From Candidatus Tayloriibacteriota bacterium (GTDB taxonomy: Bacteria > Patescibacteriota > Minisyncoccia > Phycocordibacterales > PALSA-1337): a stretch of 36,831 nucleotides of DNA. A program made the translations under genes and the position numbers. The notes under the pieces were generated by a model that made no database searches, was not told the origin of the DNA, and saw only the letters and a program-made list of their open reading frames with translations. Location of the stretch: the NCBI GenBank assembly GCA_025353045.1, contig JANXRK010000065.1, positions 1-36,831 of the forward strand. The letters run 5' to 3'. Below, one piece after another: positions 21,356 to 29,012 of the stretch (its first letter is position 1; each line of letters opens with the position of its first letter).

Positions 21356-22342
21356 TCATTCCACCAGCCGGAGCCGGTAGAAGAGATGTGATCGTGCCGT
21401 GGACTTGTCCGTGAAGGACTGCACTCCTGCCGGTGTGACCGGGAAGCGTCCGTTTGGAAAATCAATCCAGTTGACCAGGTCCGAAGACATCTGGTACTGG
21501 ACGAACATTCCAACCATCCCACCATGGCCCCTGAGGAGGGCTTGCGGTGATGGGGGAGGTTCCACAGAAGACTTCTTCCCATCCGCGTCCACAGGTGGAT
21601 AGAGGACGAGAGAGAGGGAGAGCGGAGGGACTTCGAGCTCCTGGCCTTGTTCGAAGGCTTGGAAAACCAGGTCACCGGTGCTGCTGCTTGAGAGGGTCCG
21701 GATTTGGATTGTGACGTCCTTATCCAAGACGAGCTCTGTTGCAATGAACACGTACGAGATGCCCGAGCGATGGATGATCTCCACAACCTTGGCGTTTTCG
21801 GTGGTCTGATTTGAGTCGGTGTTGAAGATGACGTCGTCACCCCTCGAAGCCGTCACGCCAATCCACTTGAGGTGGTTGAAGGTGTGCCCGATACGTCGGG
21901 GGAATTCCATCTTCACCCCAGACAAGTCCGGTAGAGTGTAACCAGCCGCCATTTTCACGAGGCTAAATTGCACACCCGGGACCTGAAAGTAGTTGATGAT
22001 TCCATCCTCATCGTGGTCGTCCCAGTAATACTGAAGGGCGAAGGCGACAATAGAGTAGGGCAGACTTCTGTCTTGACCTGCCACCTCTGTCGTGACCACT
22101 CTCAGTGCAGCCTTGTGAAGCTGCGACTGGAAAAACGATTCCAGCTCCGCCCGGTTGCTAACTCTGACGTTTGCAACCTCTTGGAGCAAGACTCGGTCTC
22201 CTTGCTTGAGAAAGATATCCAACTCCCTGACTTGCGCCAGCGAGTCCTTCTCCAAGCTGCCTCCCGTAGGGAAGGCCGTGATCTGCGCTTGCACCCCAAC
22301 AAAGGAGATGAGCGCAAACACGATTGCGTAGAACGCTTTCAT
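21356..22342 (-). CDS. GC-rich secreted protein, probable import from a PVC-like bacterium
   Basis: 328 residues from the ATG at 22342, which has a signal peptide (MKAFYAIVFALISFVGVQA-QITAF) and a real Shine-Dalgarno sequence (GGAGA, eight bases upstream), unlike its neighbours. No enzymatic domain was seen. YYWDDHDEDGIINYFQVPG is a calcium-binding-like DxDxDG loop. The C-terminus, SSDLVNWIDFPNGRFPVTPA ending in FYRLRLVE, follows the SSDLxxWtdl...FYRlr pattern I associate with secreted Verrucomicrobia and Planctomycetes proteins. Sampled lines reach about 60% GC against about 30% in the preceding gene, and codon use differs. The leader of about 75 nt holds two GC-rich hairpins. Function is unknown. 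Confidence 0.65.
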   Translation of the reverse strand: MKAFYAIVFALISFVGVQAQITAFPTGGSLEKDSLAQVRELDIFLKQGDRVLLQEVANVRVSNRAELESFFQSQLHKAALRVVTTEVAGQDRSLPYSIVAFALQYYWDDHDEDGIINYFQVPGVQFSLVKMAAGYTLPDLSGVKMEFPRRIGHTFNHLKWIGVTASRGDDVIFNTDSNQTTENAKVVEIIHRSGISYVFIATELVLDKDVTIQIRTLSSSSTGDLVFQAFEQGQELEVPPLSLSLVLYPPVDADGKKSSVEPPPSPQALLRGHGGMVGMFVQYQMSSDLVNWIDFPNGRFPVTPAGVQSFTDKSTARSHLFYRLRLVE

Positions 22343-22471
22343 GATTGTAATCTCCGATGTGGCCTGTTGGCCGAGTTTACTGTTCCGAAAAATCTTCTGT
22401 AGCACGTCGAAGTGCTGTTACTGTTAGTATTATACCATAAAATACATATAAAAGTAAAGCAAATTAGGATC

Positions 22472-22480
22472 TGTGGATAA
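22472..22480 (-). promoter_or_regulatory. DnaA box, perfect match
   Basis: TGTGGATAA between the GC-rich secreted gene and the first histidine kinase. It lies just upstream of a TATAAT (near 22430-22436, minus strand) that should drive the secreted gene. Confidence 0.4.
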
Positions 22481-22494
22481 GTACTTTAAAACAC

Positions 22495-24252
22495 TTATTT
22501 TACAAGGCTTTTTAGAAAATCAAAAGGGATGGTAATTATAACCCTTGCACCCATATTTTCTCCTTCTGAATTTATAGTCAGACTACCATGATGGGCTTCC
22601 ACGATCGATCTCGATACAGATAAGCCAATTCCCATACCGGTCGGATTTTTATTCTGAACTCTTTTGCTTCTGTAAAATGTTTTTTCAAATAAATTATTTT
22701 TTTCTTCCGTCGTAATTCCAACCCCTGTATTCTTAATTGTTATTTTAAATTGATCGTCATCAAATTCCGTCTCTATTTTTATGCTTCCTTCTGATGTATT
22801 GTAACGAATAGCATTTTCTATGATTACTAAAAGAACTTCTCGTATTTTGTTTGCATCGACTTTTATTTCCGGCCAATCAGCGATGTCTTTGAGGTAAGTG
22901 ACTGACAGATCCATGCTCGTTATGTCTATTTCTAGTTCCTTTAGGATTTTTTCTAGTGAAGGAAGCAGACTTAATTTTGATAAATTTAATATTTGCGATC
23001 CTGTTTTCATCTTAGCAATATTTTTGAAATCATCAGCAATGTCTGTTAAGTGTTGGACGGAAACCAGAGCCTCTTCTAAAGTTTTTTGTGCGTCAGTTTC
23101 AATCTTTACATATTTTCCAGAAATTATTTCATTGAGTCTATTATTTATATTCGTGATCGGCACTCTTAAATTGTGTTGAGCGATACTTATGAAAGTATCC
23201 TTTGTTTCACTCAACTTTTCGAGCTCTCTTCGGGCTTTTTTCTCTAATTCAAATGACTTGTTAATTTCTTGTGTTTGTTCAGCCACCTTGTCAGAGAGAG
23301 AAGAATTGAAAGATTTGAGAGATAGAGCAAGCGATTCGATTTTTTCGAGGTTGTCTTGTTCTTGTTTTCCGATTTGAATAAGAAGAATGCCAAGGATTAT
23401 TGAGATGATAAAAGTAATTATGGTAATAATGTGACTTGTATTTGCGTCTGTGATGGTAATGAGAGAGCCGATGAGAATCCATAGAGTAAAAACTAGGAGA
23501 TTCCGGTTGACGAGTTTGAGGTTGAAGAGATTGAATTTGATAGTGCTATAAATAAGGAAAATAAGAAATACGGGCATACCTAGTAAACCTAACTCTCCTA
23601 ATTTCCAGTCATTCGTGAAACTTCCAACCATATTGCCACAACTAAACGCAAGCAAAAATAACACTATACCTAAGGATAAAAGAACGACCTTCTTCTTATT
23701 GATTGGATTTTTACTCTCAATAAATTGCTTTGAAACGTAAAATATAATCCAACAAGTATATATAATCTCGATTATATAGCTATAATAAAGCGCAACTGGT
23801 CCCTCGACACTCATGCAAGTAATTATATTAAATCCTGACAGCGTTAACCTGCTAGGTAAAAAAACTAATATGGGGAGATATAATATTGCCAACGTTAGCT
23901 TTTGATAAAAAGAAATATCTCTTTCCTCAATTAGTACTTGAATTAAATAAAGCCCCCCAATGTAAATTAGCGGTTCAACTAATAAGGTAAATGCCCAGAC
24001 TGTCATTATGATGTCACCTCTGTCGCATGCCCAAAAAACTAGAGAAAATATTACCCATAAACTAAAAGGAATGAGAATTATGAGTAAGATCTGATTTGAT
24101 AATACTTTCCTACCTTTAATAATAATAAGTAAAGCAATTGTTATGCTGATAATAATCAGGGGTAAGTGGGAGTACAGTACTAGAGCCGGTATGTCTTTAG
24201 TTGCATTAAAATATCCGGTATTTGTCATGCTACATTGGGATAAATTTTCCAT
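22495..24252 (-). CDS. Membrane sensor histidine kinase, copy 1
   Basis: 585 residues. About seven to nine membrane helices (25-295) form the sensor. A coiled-coil linker leads to the dimerisation domain with IAQHNLRVPITNI (phospho-acceptor His360), followed by a HATPase domain: N box LLVIIENAIRYN, G1 KNTGVGITTEE, and GMGIGLSVSRSIVEAHHGSL. It should autophosphorylate on His and pass phosphate to a response regulator, but none is encoded here. The sensor region is clearly homologous over its whole length to copy 2 at 26443 (shared VLYSHLP/VYYSHLP, FWACDR/FWASDR, GMPVFL). The two copies are divergent in orientation and bracket five kilobases of accessory genes. Confidence 0.88.
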   Translation of the reverse strand: MENLSQCSMTNTGYFNATKDIPALVLYSHLPLIIISITIALLIIIKGRKVLSNQILLIILIPFSLWVIFSLVFWACDRGDIIMTVWAFTLLVEPLIYIGGLYLIQVLIEERDISFYQKLTLAILYLPILVFLPSRLTLSGFNIITCMSVEGPVALYYSYIIEIIYTCWIIFYVSKQFIESKNPINKKKVVLLSLGIVLFLLAFSCGNMVGSFTNDWKLGELGLLGMPVFLIFLIYSTIKFNLFNLKLVNRNLLVFTLWILIGSLITITDANTSHIITIITFIISIILGILLIQIGKQEQDNLEKIESLALSLKSFNSSLSDKVAEQTQEINKSFELEKKARRELEKLSETKDTFISIAQHNLRVPITNINNRLNEIISGKYVKIETDAQKTLEEALVSVQHLTDIADDFKNIAKMKTGSQILNLSKLSLLPSLEKILKELEIDITSMDLSVTYLKDIADWPEIKVDANKIREVLLVIIENAIRYNTSEGSIKIETEFDDDQFKITIKNTGVGITTEEKNNLFEKTFYRSKRVQNKNPTGMGIGLSVSRSIVEAHHGSLTINSEGENMGARVIITIPFDFLKSLVK

Positions 24253-24323
24253 AGTCTATTAGATAGAATTTTGTCTTGTAAAACAAGAAGATTGTAGCAT
24301 ATTCCAGATTTTGTTTTATGGGG

Positions 24324-24329
24324 TATAAT
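24324..24329 (+). promoter_or_regulatory. -10 element of the small membrane peptide operon
   Basis: A perfect TATAAT seven bases before the ATG at 24337. Confidence 0.6.
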
Positions 24330-24336
24330 GTAGTCT

Positions 24337-24471
24337 ATGGATAAAAAATCTAAAATTCTGATAATAGTTTTTTTAGTTGCTATGTTTATTTCAGCATCCG
24401 TTACTTTTTATAGATATATGGTGGTAAAGGATTTTAAGGTAATTGACTCGACACAGCTAAAAAATAATTAA
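24337..24471 (+). CDS. Small membrane peptide (44 aa)
   Basis: A short gene with one predicted membrane helix (ILIIVFLVAMFISASVTFY), a Lys-rich inside start (MDKKSK) and a short charged tail. Support comes from the perfect TATAAT seven bases upstream and the tight coupling: its TAA ends one base before the ATG of the next gene. Not recognised by name. It may be a partner of the SWEET-like protein or of the flanking kinases. Confidence 0.6.
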   Translation: MDKKSKILIIVFLVAMFISASVTFYRYMVVKDFKVIDSTQLKNN

Positions 24472-24472
24472 A

Positions 24473-25063
24473 ATGTATTCAGACAATTTAAATATACTAG
24501 GAATCGTAGCAGGTTTATTATCAATGGTATCCTTTATTGTCTATTATATTTCTATTTTTCGTAGAAAAACGATTCCCAATAAGACAACATGGTTTATATT
24601 GACCATTGTTGGTATTCTTATAGCTTCTAGTTATTATGCAGTAGGAGCAAGAGAGACTATATGGGTTCCGATTGTGTATATAATTGGTCCTTTTATAACG
24701 TTTATACTTTCTCTCAAATTTGGCCAAGGAGGATGGTCATCGTTTGATAAAATTTGCTTAATTTTATCTATCGTAAGTATTATTGTTTGGATGATCTCAG
24801 GTTATCCATTATTGACTCTGTTGATAAATATTTTTATTGATCTACTTGGAATACTCCCTACAGTTAGGAAGACCTATTTAAATCCTAACAGCGAAGATTT
24901 ACTTACTTGGTTGCTTGTCGTTATAGAGAGCATCCTGAACTTGTTTGCAATAAGAGAGTGGGTTTTTGGAATATATGTTTATCCTGTATATATGTTGGTC
25001 TTTAATGGATTGATATTATTCCTTATTTTGCTACCGAAATTAAAGAACATGCTTAAAGGATGA
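24473..25063 (+). CDS. SWEET/PQ-loop-like multi-pass membrane protein
   Basis: 196 residues with six or seven membrane helices. PNKTTWFILTIVGILIASSY near residue 35 resembles the Pro-Gln/Trp motif of PQ-loop and SemiSWEET transporters, and a related segment recurs in the second half (LGILPTVRKTYLNPNSEDLL then TWLL), as in proteins built from two triple-helix bundles. A small-solute or sugar carrier is plausible but unproven. It is translationally coupled to the 44-residue peptide. Its 3' end overlaps the convergent SET gene by 24 bp. Confidence 0.6.
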   Translation: MYSDNLNILGIVAGLLSMVSFIVYYISIFRRKTIPNKTTWFILTIVGILIASSYYAVGARETIWVPIVYIIGPFITFILSLKFGQGGWSSFDKICLILSIVSIIVWMISGYPLLTLLINIFIDLLGILPTVRKTYLNPNSEDLLTWLLVVIESILNLFAIREWVFGIYVYPVYMLVFNGLILFLILLPKLKNMLKG

Positions 25064-25441
25064 TTTCTTTATCCCTCGTCTTTTAAACCAACCCTTTTCG
25101 TAGTCTTCATAGTCACATGTTAATTCCTCTCCAATATGAATATCTTTTTTCGCTATATCTCTGTCTGGTTTCGACTGAATATTTGGTTTTTTAGAATAGT
25201 TAATAAATCTTTGATCATCGCAACAAAGTATGTACTTCTTCAGTTTAAAGTCGAGATAGAGATAATCTAAAAATCTTTCACGGAAACTTTCTGGTAGTAT
25301 ATCTATACATTCTTGAGTGAAGCAGGTATCGTATTCAGGATCGTACTTCCACGTGATTGTTCCCTTTGGAATAAATTCCGCTGCGAATAGCCCTATTCCA
25401 TGCGTGGAACTCTTGTCTAATTTTGTTTTTACTAGTAACAT
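25040..25441 (-). CDS. SET-domain protein (putative lysine methyltransferase)
   Basis: 133 residues, essentially one SET domain. Motifs: STHGIGLFAAEFIPKGTI (GxGLFA, SAM-binding start, residues 15-20), QRFINYSKKPNIQSK (78-90, in place of the usual RFINHSCxPN knot) and GEELTCDYEDYEKGW (104-118, ExLxxDY with the catalytic Tyr). SET enzymes methylate protein lysines or act on ribosomal or chromatin proteins; the substrate here is unknown. TAGTAT ends six bases before the ATG, and this -10 overlaps the -10 of the divergent PRMT-like gene. The pair is therefore probably co-regulated. The C-terminus is basic (WFKRRGIKKSSFKHVL). Confidence 0.82.
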   Translation of the reverse strand: MLLVKTKLDKSSTHGIGLFAAEFIPKGTITWKYDPEYDTCFTQECIDILPESFRERFLDYLYLDFKLKKYILCCDDQRFINYSKKPNIQSKPDRDIAKKDIHIGEELTCDYEDYEKGWFKRRGIKKSSFKHVL

Positions 25442-25447
25442 GGTGAA

Positions 25448-25454
25448 ATACTAT
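25448..25454. promoter_or_regulatory. Overlapping divergent -10 elements
   Basis: TACTAT (25449-25454) serves the PRMT-like gene and TAGTAT on the other strand (25448-25453) serves the SET gene. The site lies in a near-palindrome, GTGAAATACTATCAC. The two start codons are only 22 bp apart. Confidence 0.6.
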
Positions 25455-25463
25455 CACATATTC

Positions 25464-26429
25464 ATGACATTAGAAAATGACATAATTAACAGATTATATG
25501 ATGAGGTTTTAATCTTTTGTAAAAAAGAAGGTCTCGTCGATCAATTACAAAAAAGCTTGGTCGTACCAGAGGGAGATAGATTTTCTAATCGAGAAATTGA
25601 TAATACAGGGTTGGACGTCCTAGATGCTGTCCATTGTCTTGTGGATAAGAAAAGAACAATAATGCTTCTTGCCGCTGTGTATGAGCAAACTACAAAAGGA
25701 AATGTTGTTATCGAGGCAGGCTTGGGGACAGGTATTCTTTCTTTTATGGCTAACTTAAGAGGAGCTAAAGTTTATGGATTTGAAATTAACCCATCGGTCT
25801 ACGAGCTTGCAAATAAGATAAAGAAGCATCTTATTGAAAAAAGAATTATCACGAACGATATTGAGTTTATTAAAGCTGACGCTAGAAATATAAAGCTAGA
25901 AGTGAAGGCTGATATCATTATTAGTGAAAATATTTATACTGGCATGTTTTTTGAAAAACAGATAGACATAGTCTCTGGTCTATTGCCTTACTTAAAGAAA
26001 AAAGGCCACTTAATTCCTTGTGGTATGAAAAGCTCATTCCTTTTGTCTTATATTGATTTTCCAAAAAGAATAGCGTCTAAAAAATTTCATGTCTTATCGG
26101 AAATCAATGTCCAACCTAAGTACTTAACAGATCAGATCATATATGATCTACTTTCTTTTGCGGGTGTGAAAAAGAGCGGGGTTCAATTCAAAAAAGAGAT
26201 AAAACTTAATAGAAATGGTGAAATAAATTCAATTTTAGTCTGTAGTGATGTGTCGTTGCCTAGCGGTAAAGTAATAGATAGATTTGATACGGAATTTATG
26301 AATAACGACGTCGTCTTTTTTCTCGGCAATCCTTTTTTTGTTAAAAAAGGAGACAGGGTTAATGTAGAGATTTGCTATCTCTACGGATCAAATCCAGAAG
26401 AGGCTTATATTTCTGTGAAGAAGTTGTGA
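25464..26429 (+). CDS. PRMT-like class I SAM-dependent methyltransferase
   Basis: 321 residues from the ATG at 25464, which fits the -10 at 25449-25454. Motif I VIEAGLGTGILSFMA (82-96), post-I VYGFEINP with acidic Glu107, IKADARNIKL (motif II region), then IIISENIYTGMFFEKQ. In the last segment Glu155 and Glu164 are nine residues apart, exactly the spacing of the double-E loop of protein arginine methyltransferases. HLIPCGMKSS matches the PRMT post-loop GxxxP segment. A beta-rich C-terminal part follows, as in PRMTs. No THW loop was recognised. Likely acts on protein arginines; an unrelated small-molecule N-methyltransferase is the alternative. It is divergent from a SET gene and followed 13 bp later by kinase copy 2. 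Confidence 0.72.
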   Translation: MTLENDIINRLYDEVLIFCKKEGLVDQLQKSLVVPEGDRFSNREIDNTGLDVLDAVHCLVDKKRTIMLLAAVYEQTTKGNVVIEAGLGTGILSFMANLRGAKVYGFEINPSVYELANKIKKHLIEKRIITNDIEFIKADARNIKLEVKADIIISENIYTGMFFEKQIDIVSGLLPYLKKKGHLIPCGMKSSFLLSYIDFPKRIASKKFHVLSEINVQPKYLTDQIIYDLLSFAGVKKSGVQFKKEIKLNRNGEINSILVCSDVSLPSGKVIDRFDTEFMNNDVVFFLGNPFFVKKGDRVNVEICYLYGSNPEEAYISVKKL

Positions 26430-26435
26430 TATAAT
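26430..26435 (+). promoter_or_regulatory. -10 element of kinase copy 2
   Basis: A perfect TATAAT beginning one base after the methyltransferase stop and ending seven bases before the kinase ATG. Confidence 0.6.
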
Positions 26436-26442
26436 TAACAGT

Positions 26443-28104
26443 ATGAACTTTCCAGCGCTCTGTAATTTTCCAGGACCTCAATACCTGGTAATTTCTGAAA
26501 ACGTTCCTCCTCTTGTGTATTATTCACATCTGCCAATAGCACTAATCTCCCTCCTAATCGGTTCATATGTGTTTTTGAAAAATCGCAAAGCACTCGCAAA
26601 CCAAATAATTTTAGTGACGACATTAGCCTTTTCACTTTGGGTTTTCCTCGACTCAGTCTTTTGGGCTAGTGATAGAAGTGACGTCATTATGTTTGTCTGG
26701 GCGATGCAGGTCTTGGTCGAGCCGCTTGTTCATCTAAGTGCTCTTTATTTGTTGTATGTATTACTTTATAAAAAAGATACATCTTTTCTCTCTAAGTCAG
26801 TTTTGTTAGCTATCTATTTGCCGCTTGTTGTTCTTATTCCAACAAAGTATATCCTAACTTCGTTCGATATTGGAACATGTTTAAGTCAGGAGGCAGTTTA
26901 CTCGTATTATTCATATGTTATTGAGATTGTTTATACAATAACACTTGTGATTGTTGGTACTAAAAGGTTTATTTCTGAAAAAAATAAACAAACTAAAAAA
27001 GAAATTGTTTATTTAACTGCAGGTATGATTGTATTACTTTTTGCATTTTCCTGGGGAGCGATTACAGGGAGTTTTACTGAAGATTGGAATTTTGCGCAGT
27101 ATGGACTCTTCGGAATGCCCGTATTTTTGGCATTTCTTTCGTATACGATTGTGAAATTTAAATCTTTTAACCTCAAACTCATCGGCTCTAATGTTTTGGT
27201 GATCTCGCTGTGGATATTGGTTGGATCGCTTCTTGCTATTGAGGATATCAACATTAGTCATGCTGTTACCGGTATCACCCTCATCATTTCCATCATCTTC
27301 GGTCTTATTCTTATCCAATCCGTCCGCAAGGAAGTGAGCCAGCGTGAAAAGATCGAGAAGCTTGCTGGTGATCTTAAGGTTGCCAACACTCGCCTCCTTG
27401 AACTTGATAAACAAAAATCTGAATTCGTTTCTTTTGCCACTCACCAGCTCCGCGCGCCTCTGACTGCTATGAAAGGTTACGCCTCACTCATTCTCGAAGG
27501 AGAAATGGGGCAGACCACTCCGGAGACTAAGCAGGCAATTAGTCGTATCTTCGAATCTTCAAAGACACTTACTACGATTGTGGATGATTATCTCAATATT
27601 TCTCGAATTGAGCTTGGTACTATGAAGTATAGCTTCGATATGCTTGATCTTAAGCAAATGGTTGAGAATGTTATTGGCGAACTTAAGCCTAATATTGATA
27701 AAAAAGGTCTCAAGCTGTCATTTAACGCTGATGCCTCTGCTCGGTTTATGATTCATGCTGATAAAGATAAGCTCAAGCAGGTTATCGCTAATCTTATCGA
27801 CAATTCAGTTAAGTACACTCCTTCGGGATCTATTGCTATAGCTTTGATGCGAAAGAGTGCTGATAGGAAAATCCTATTCTCAATCAAAGATACTGGCGTT
27901 GGTATTGCTCCTGAGGTTATGCCAAAGCTTTTTGCCAAGTTCGTACGGGCTGAGAATGCCAATAAGCAGAATATTTATGGAACTGGTCTCGGACTTTTCG
28001 TGGCAAAGGATATCGTCACTGCACATAAAGGTAAACTTTGGGCTGAATCTGCTGGTGAGGGGAAGGGTTCAACGTTTTTCATGGAATTGGACATGGAGGT
28101 GTAG
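26443..28104 (+). CDS. Membrane sensor histidine kinase, copy 2
   Basis: 553 residues: a multi-helix membrane sensor (20-295) paralogous to copy 1, a short linker, then FATHQLRAPLTAMKGY with phospho-acceptor His334. A complete HATPase domain follows: VIANLIDNSVKYT (N box), IKDTGVGIAPEVM (G1) and GTGLGLFVAKDIVTAHKG (G2). It is fully canonical, more so than copy 1. Base composition changes inside the gene: the sensor half is about 25-37% GC in sampled lines, while the kinase core from about 27250 on is about 42-53%. That suggests the core was swapped by recombination. No response regulator is nearby. Confidence 0.9.
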   Translation: MNFPALCNFPGPQYLVISENVPPLVYYSHLPIALISLLIGSYVFLKNRKALANQIILVTTLAFSLWVFLDSVFWASDRSDVIMFVWAMQVLVEPLVHLSALYLLYVLLYKKDTSFLSKSVLLAIYLPLVVLIPTKYILTSFDIGTCLSQEAVYSYYSYVIEIVYTITLVIVGTKRFISEKNKQTKKEIVYLTAGMIVLLFAFSWGAITGSFTEDWNFAQYGLFGMPVFLAFLSYTIVKFKSFNLKLIGSNVLVISLWILVGSLLAIEDINISHAVTGITLIISIIFGLILIQSVRKEVSQREKIEKLAGDLKVANTRLLELDKQKSEFVSFATHQLRAPLTAMKGYASLILEGEMGQTTPETKQAISRIFESSKTLTTIVDDYLNISRIELGTMKYSFDMLDLKQMVENVIGELKPNIDKKGLKLSFNADASARFMIHADKDKLKQVIANLIDNSVKYTPSGSIAIALMRKSADRKILFSIKDTGVGIAPEVMPKLFAKFVRAENANKQNIYGTGLGLFVAKDIVTAHKGKLWAESAGEGKGSTFFMELDMEV

Positions 28105-28133
28105 GTTTTCTCACGGGGGTTAAAAAACATACA

Positions 28134-29012
28134 ATGAGAGTAAAAATCTTAAAGAGAATAAATTGTATAAGATTGAAGGGTTCAGGGTTTTTTGAAAAAG
28201 ATGAGGTTCAGTATAGTGATAAAATTTCTGAAGTCTGGAACGAACCAATACAAATTAGTATTGATATAATTAGGCAATTAATCAAAAAACAGTTAGTTTC
28301 AGTTTATTTGAGGGGATCAGTTGAAAATAATACGCAAATTAGTCACATTTCTGATATTGACTTAGTTATTATATTTTCTAAAAGCATTTCTTTGGTGGTG
28401 AGGAATAAGTTACAAAGGCGGCTAGATGTTGTGAGGAAAGATTATCCTTTCGTCAGCAAAGTTGACCTCATGTATATTAATATTTTGGATATTAAATCAA
28501 CTTCCAAAAGAGTTCTTGTAAAGCTAACATCAAGATGTGTTTTTGGGTCGTCAGTTGAGAGGTTGATACCAAATTTACAAGCAGGTAATGACATTGCAGT
28601 TACCCTTAATACGCTTAAGGCGGATCTGCACAGTTTTCTTGGTAGTAATAAATATTCTTCAAAAGAAAAATGCACCTGGATGATGAAAAAGATATTAAGG
28701 TCAGGGGCTGAACTTGTCTCCGAACGATCAGGATTATATATTAGAGACTTGTACTGCTGTTATAAAGTTTTTATTAAGTTTTACCCTAAATATAGAAAAG
28801 AAATGTATGAATGTTTAAAGTTAGCCATCGCACCATGTGGAAAAACAAAAAAAGTTAGAGAACTTGTTGTACACACCACTTCCTTTTTGATGAATGAGTC
28901 TGTGAGACTTAATATAATAAACAACAACCCCAGAGCGGGGTTGTCTCGAGTGACTGGTCACAAGGTCGCCTCTGCTAGTAACCGTTCGGTTGTAACGAGG
29001 GGAGTGCTTTGA
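28134..29012 (+). CDS. Nucleotidyltransferase-fold protein 1
   Basis: 292 residues. The polymerase-beta-like signature is present: YLRGSVENNTQISHISDIDL with Gly61-Ser62 and Asp74/Asp76, and a third acidic residue at Asp111 in SKVDLMYI. A helical C-terminal half (about 150-260) follows, as in MNT/KNT-type enzymes. The last 30 or so codons are odd: they run through a hairpin (28924-28944) and then antisense through the 3' end of the GC-rich minus-strand gene. The original C-terminus was probably lost when that gene arrived. Substrate (tRNA, nucleotide, antibiotic or protein AMP-transfer) is unknown. Confidence 0.72.
   Translation: MRVKILKRINCIRLKGSGFFEKDEVQYSDKISEVWNEPIQISIDIIRQLIKKQLVSVYLRGSVENNTQISHISDIDLVIIFSKSISLVVRNKLQRRLDVVRKDYPFVSKVDLMYINILDIKSTSKRVLVKLTSRCVFGSSVERLIPNLQAGNDIAVTLNTLKADLHSFLGSNKYSSKEKCTWMMKKILRSGAELVSERSGLYIRDLYCCYKVFIKFYPKYRKEMYECLKLAIAPCGKTKKVRELVVHTTSFLMNESVRLNIINNNPRAGLSRVTGHKVASASNRSVVTRGVL
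28924..28944 (-). terminator. Terminator of the GC-rich aaRS-like gene
   Basis: ACAACCCC (28924-28931), loop AGAGC, GGGGTTGT (28937-28944). On the minus strand it is followed by TGTTTATTATATT. It lies 13 bp after the minus-strand stop and inside the end of nucleotidyltransferase 1. Confidence 0.75.

Noticed and set aside
21190..21840. Long minus-strand frame (216 codons) over the GC-rich secreted gene and the end of the GWAWS gene
   Set aside because: It is a frame shadow: Ser/Arg-rich low-complexity translation, and the 21356-22342 frame has a signal peptide and Shine-Dalgarno sequence.
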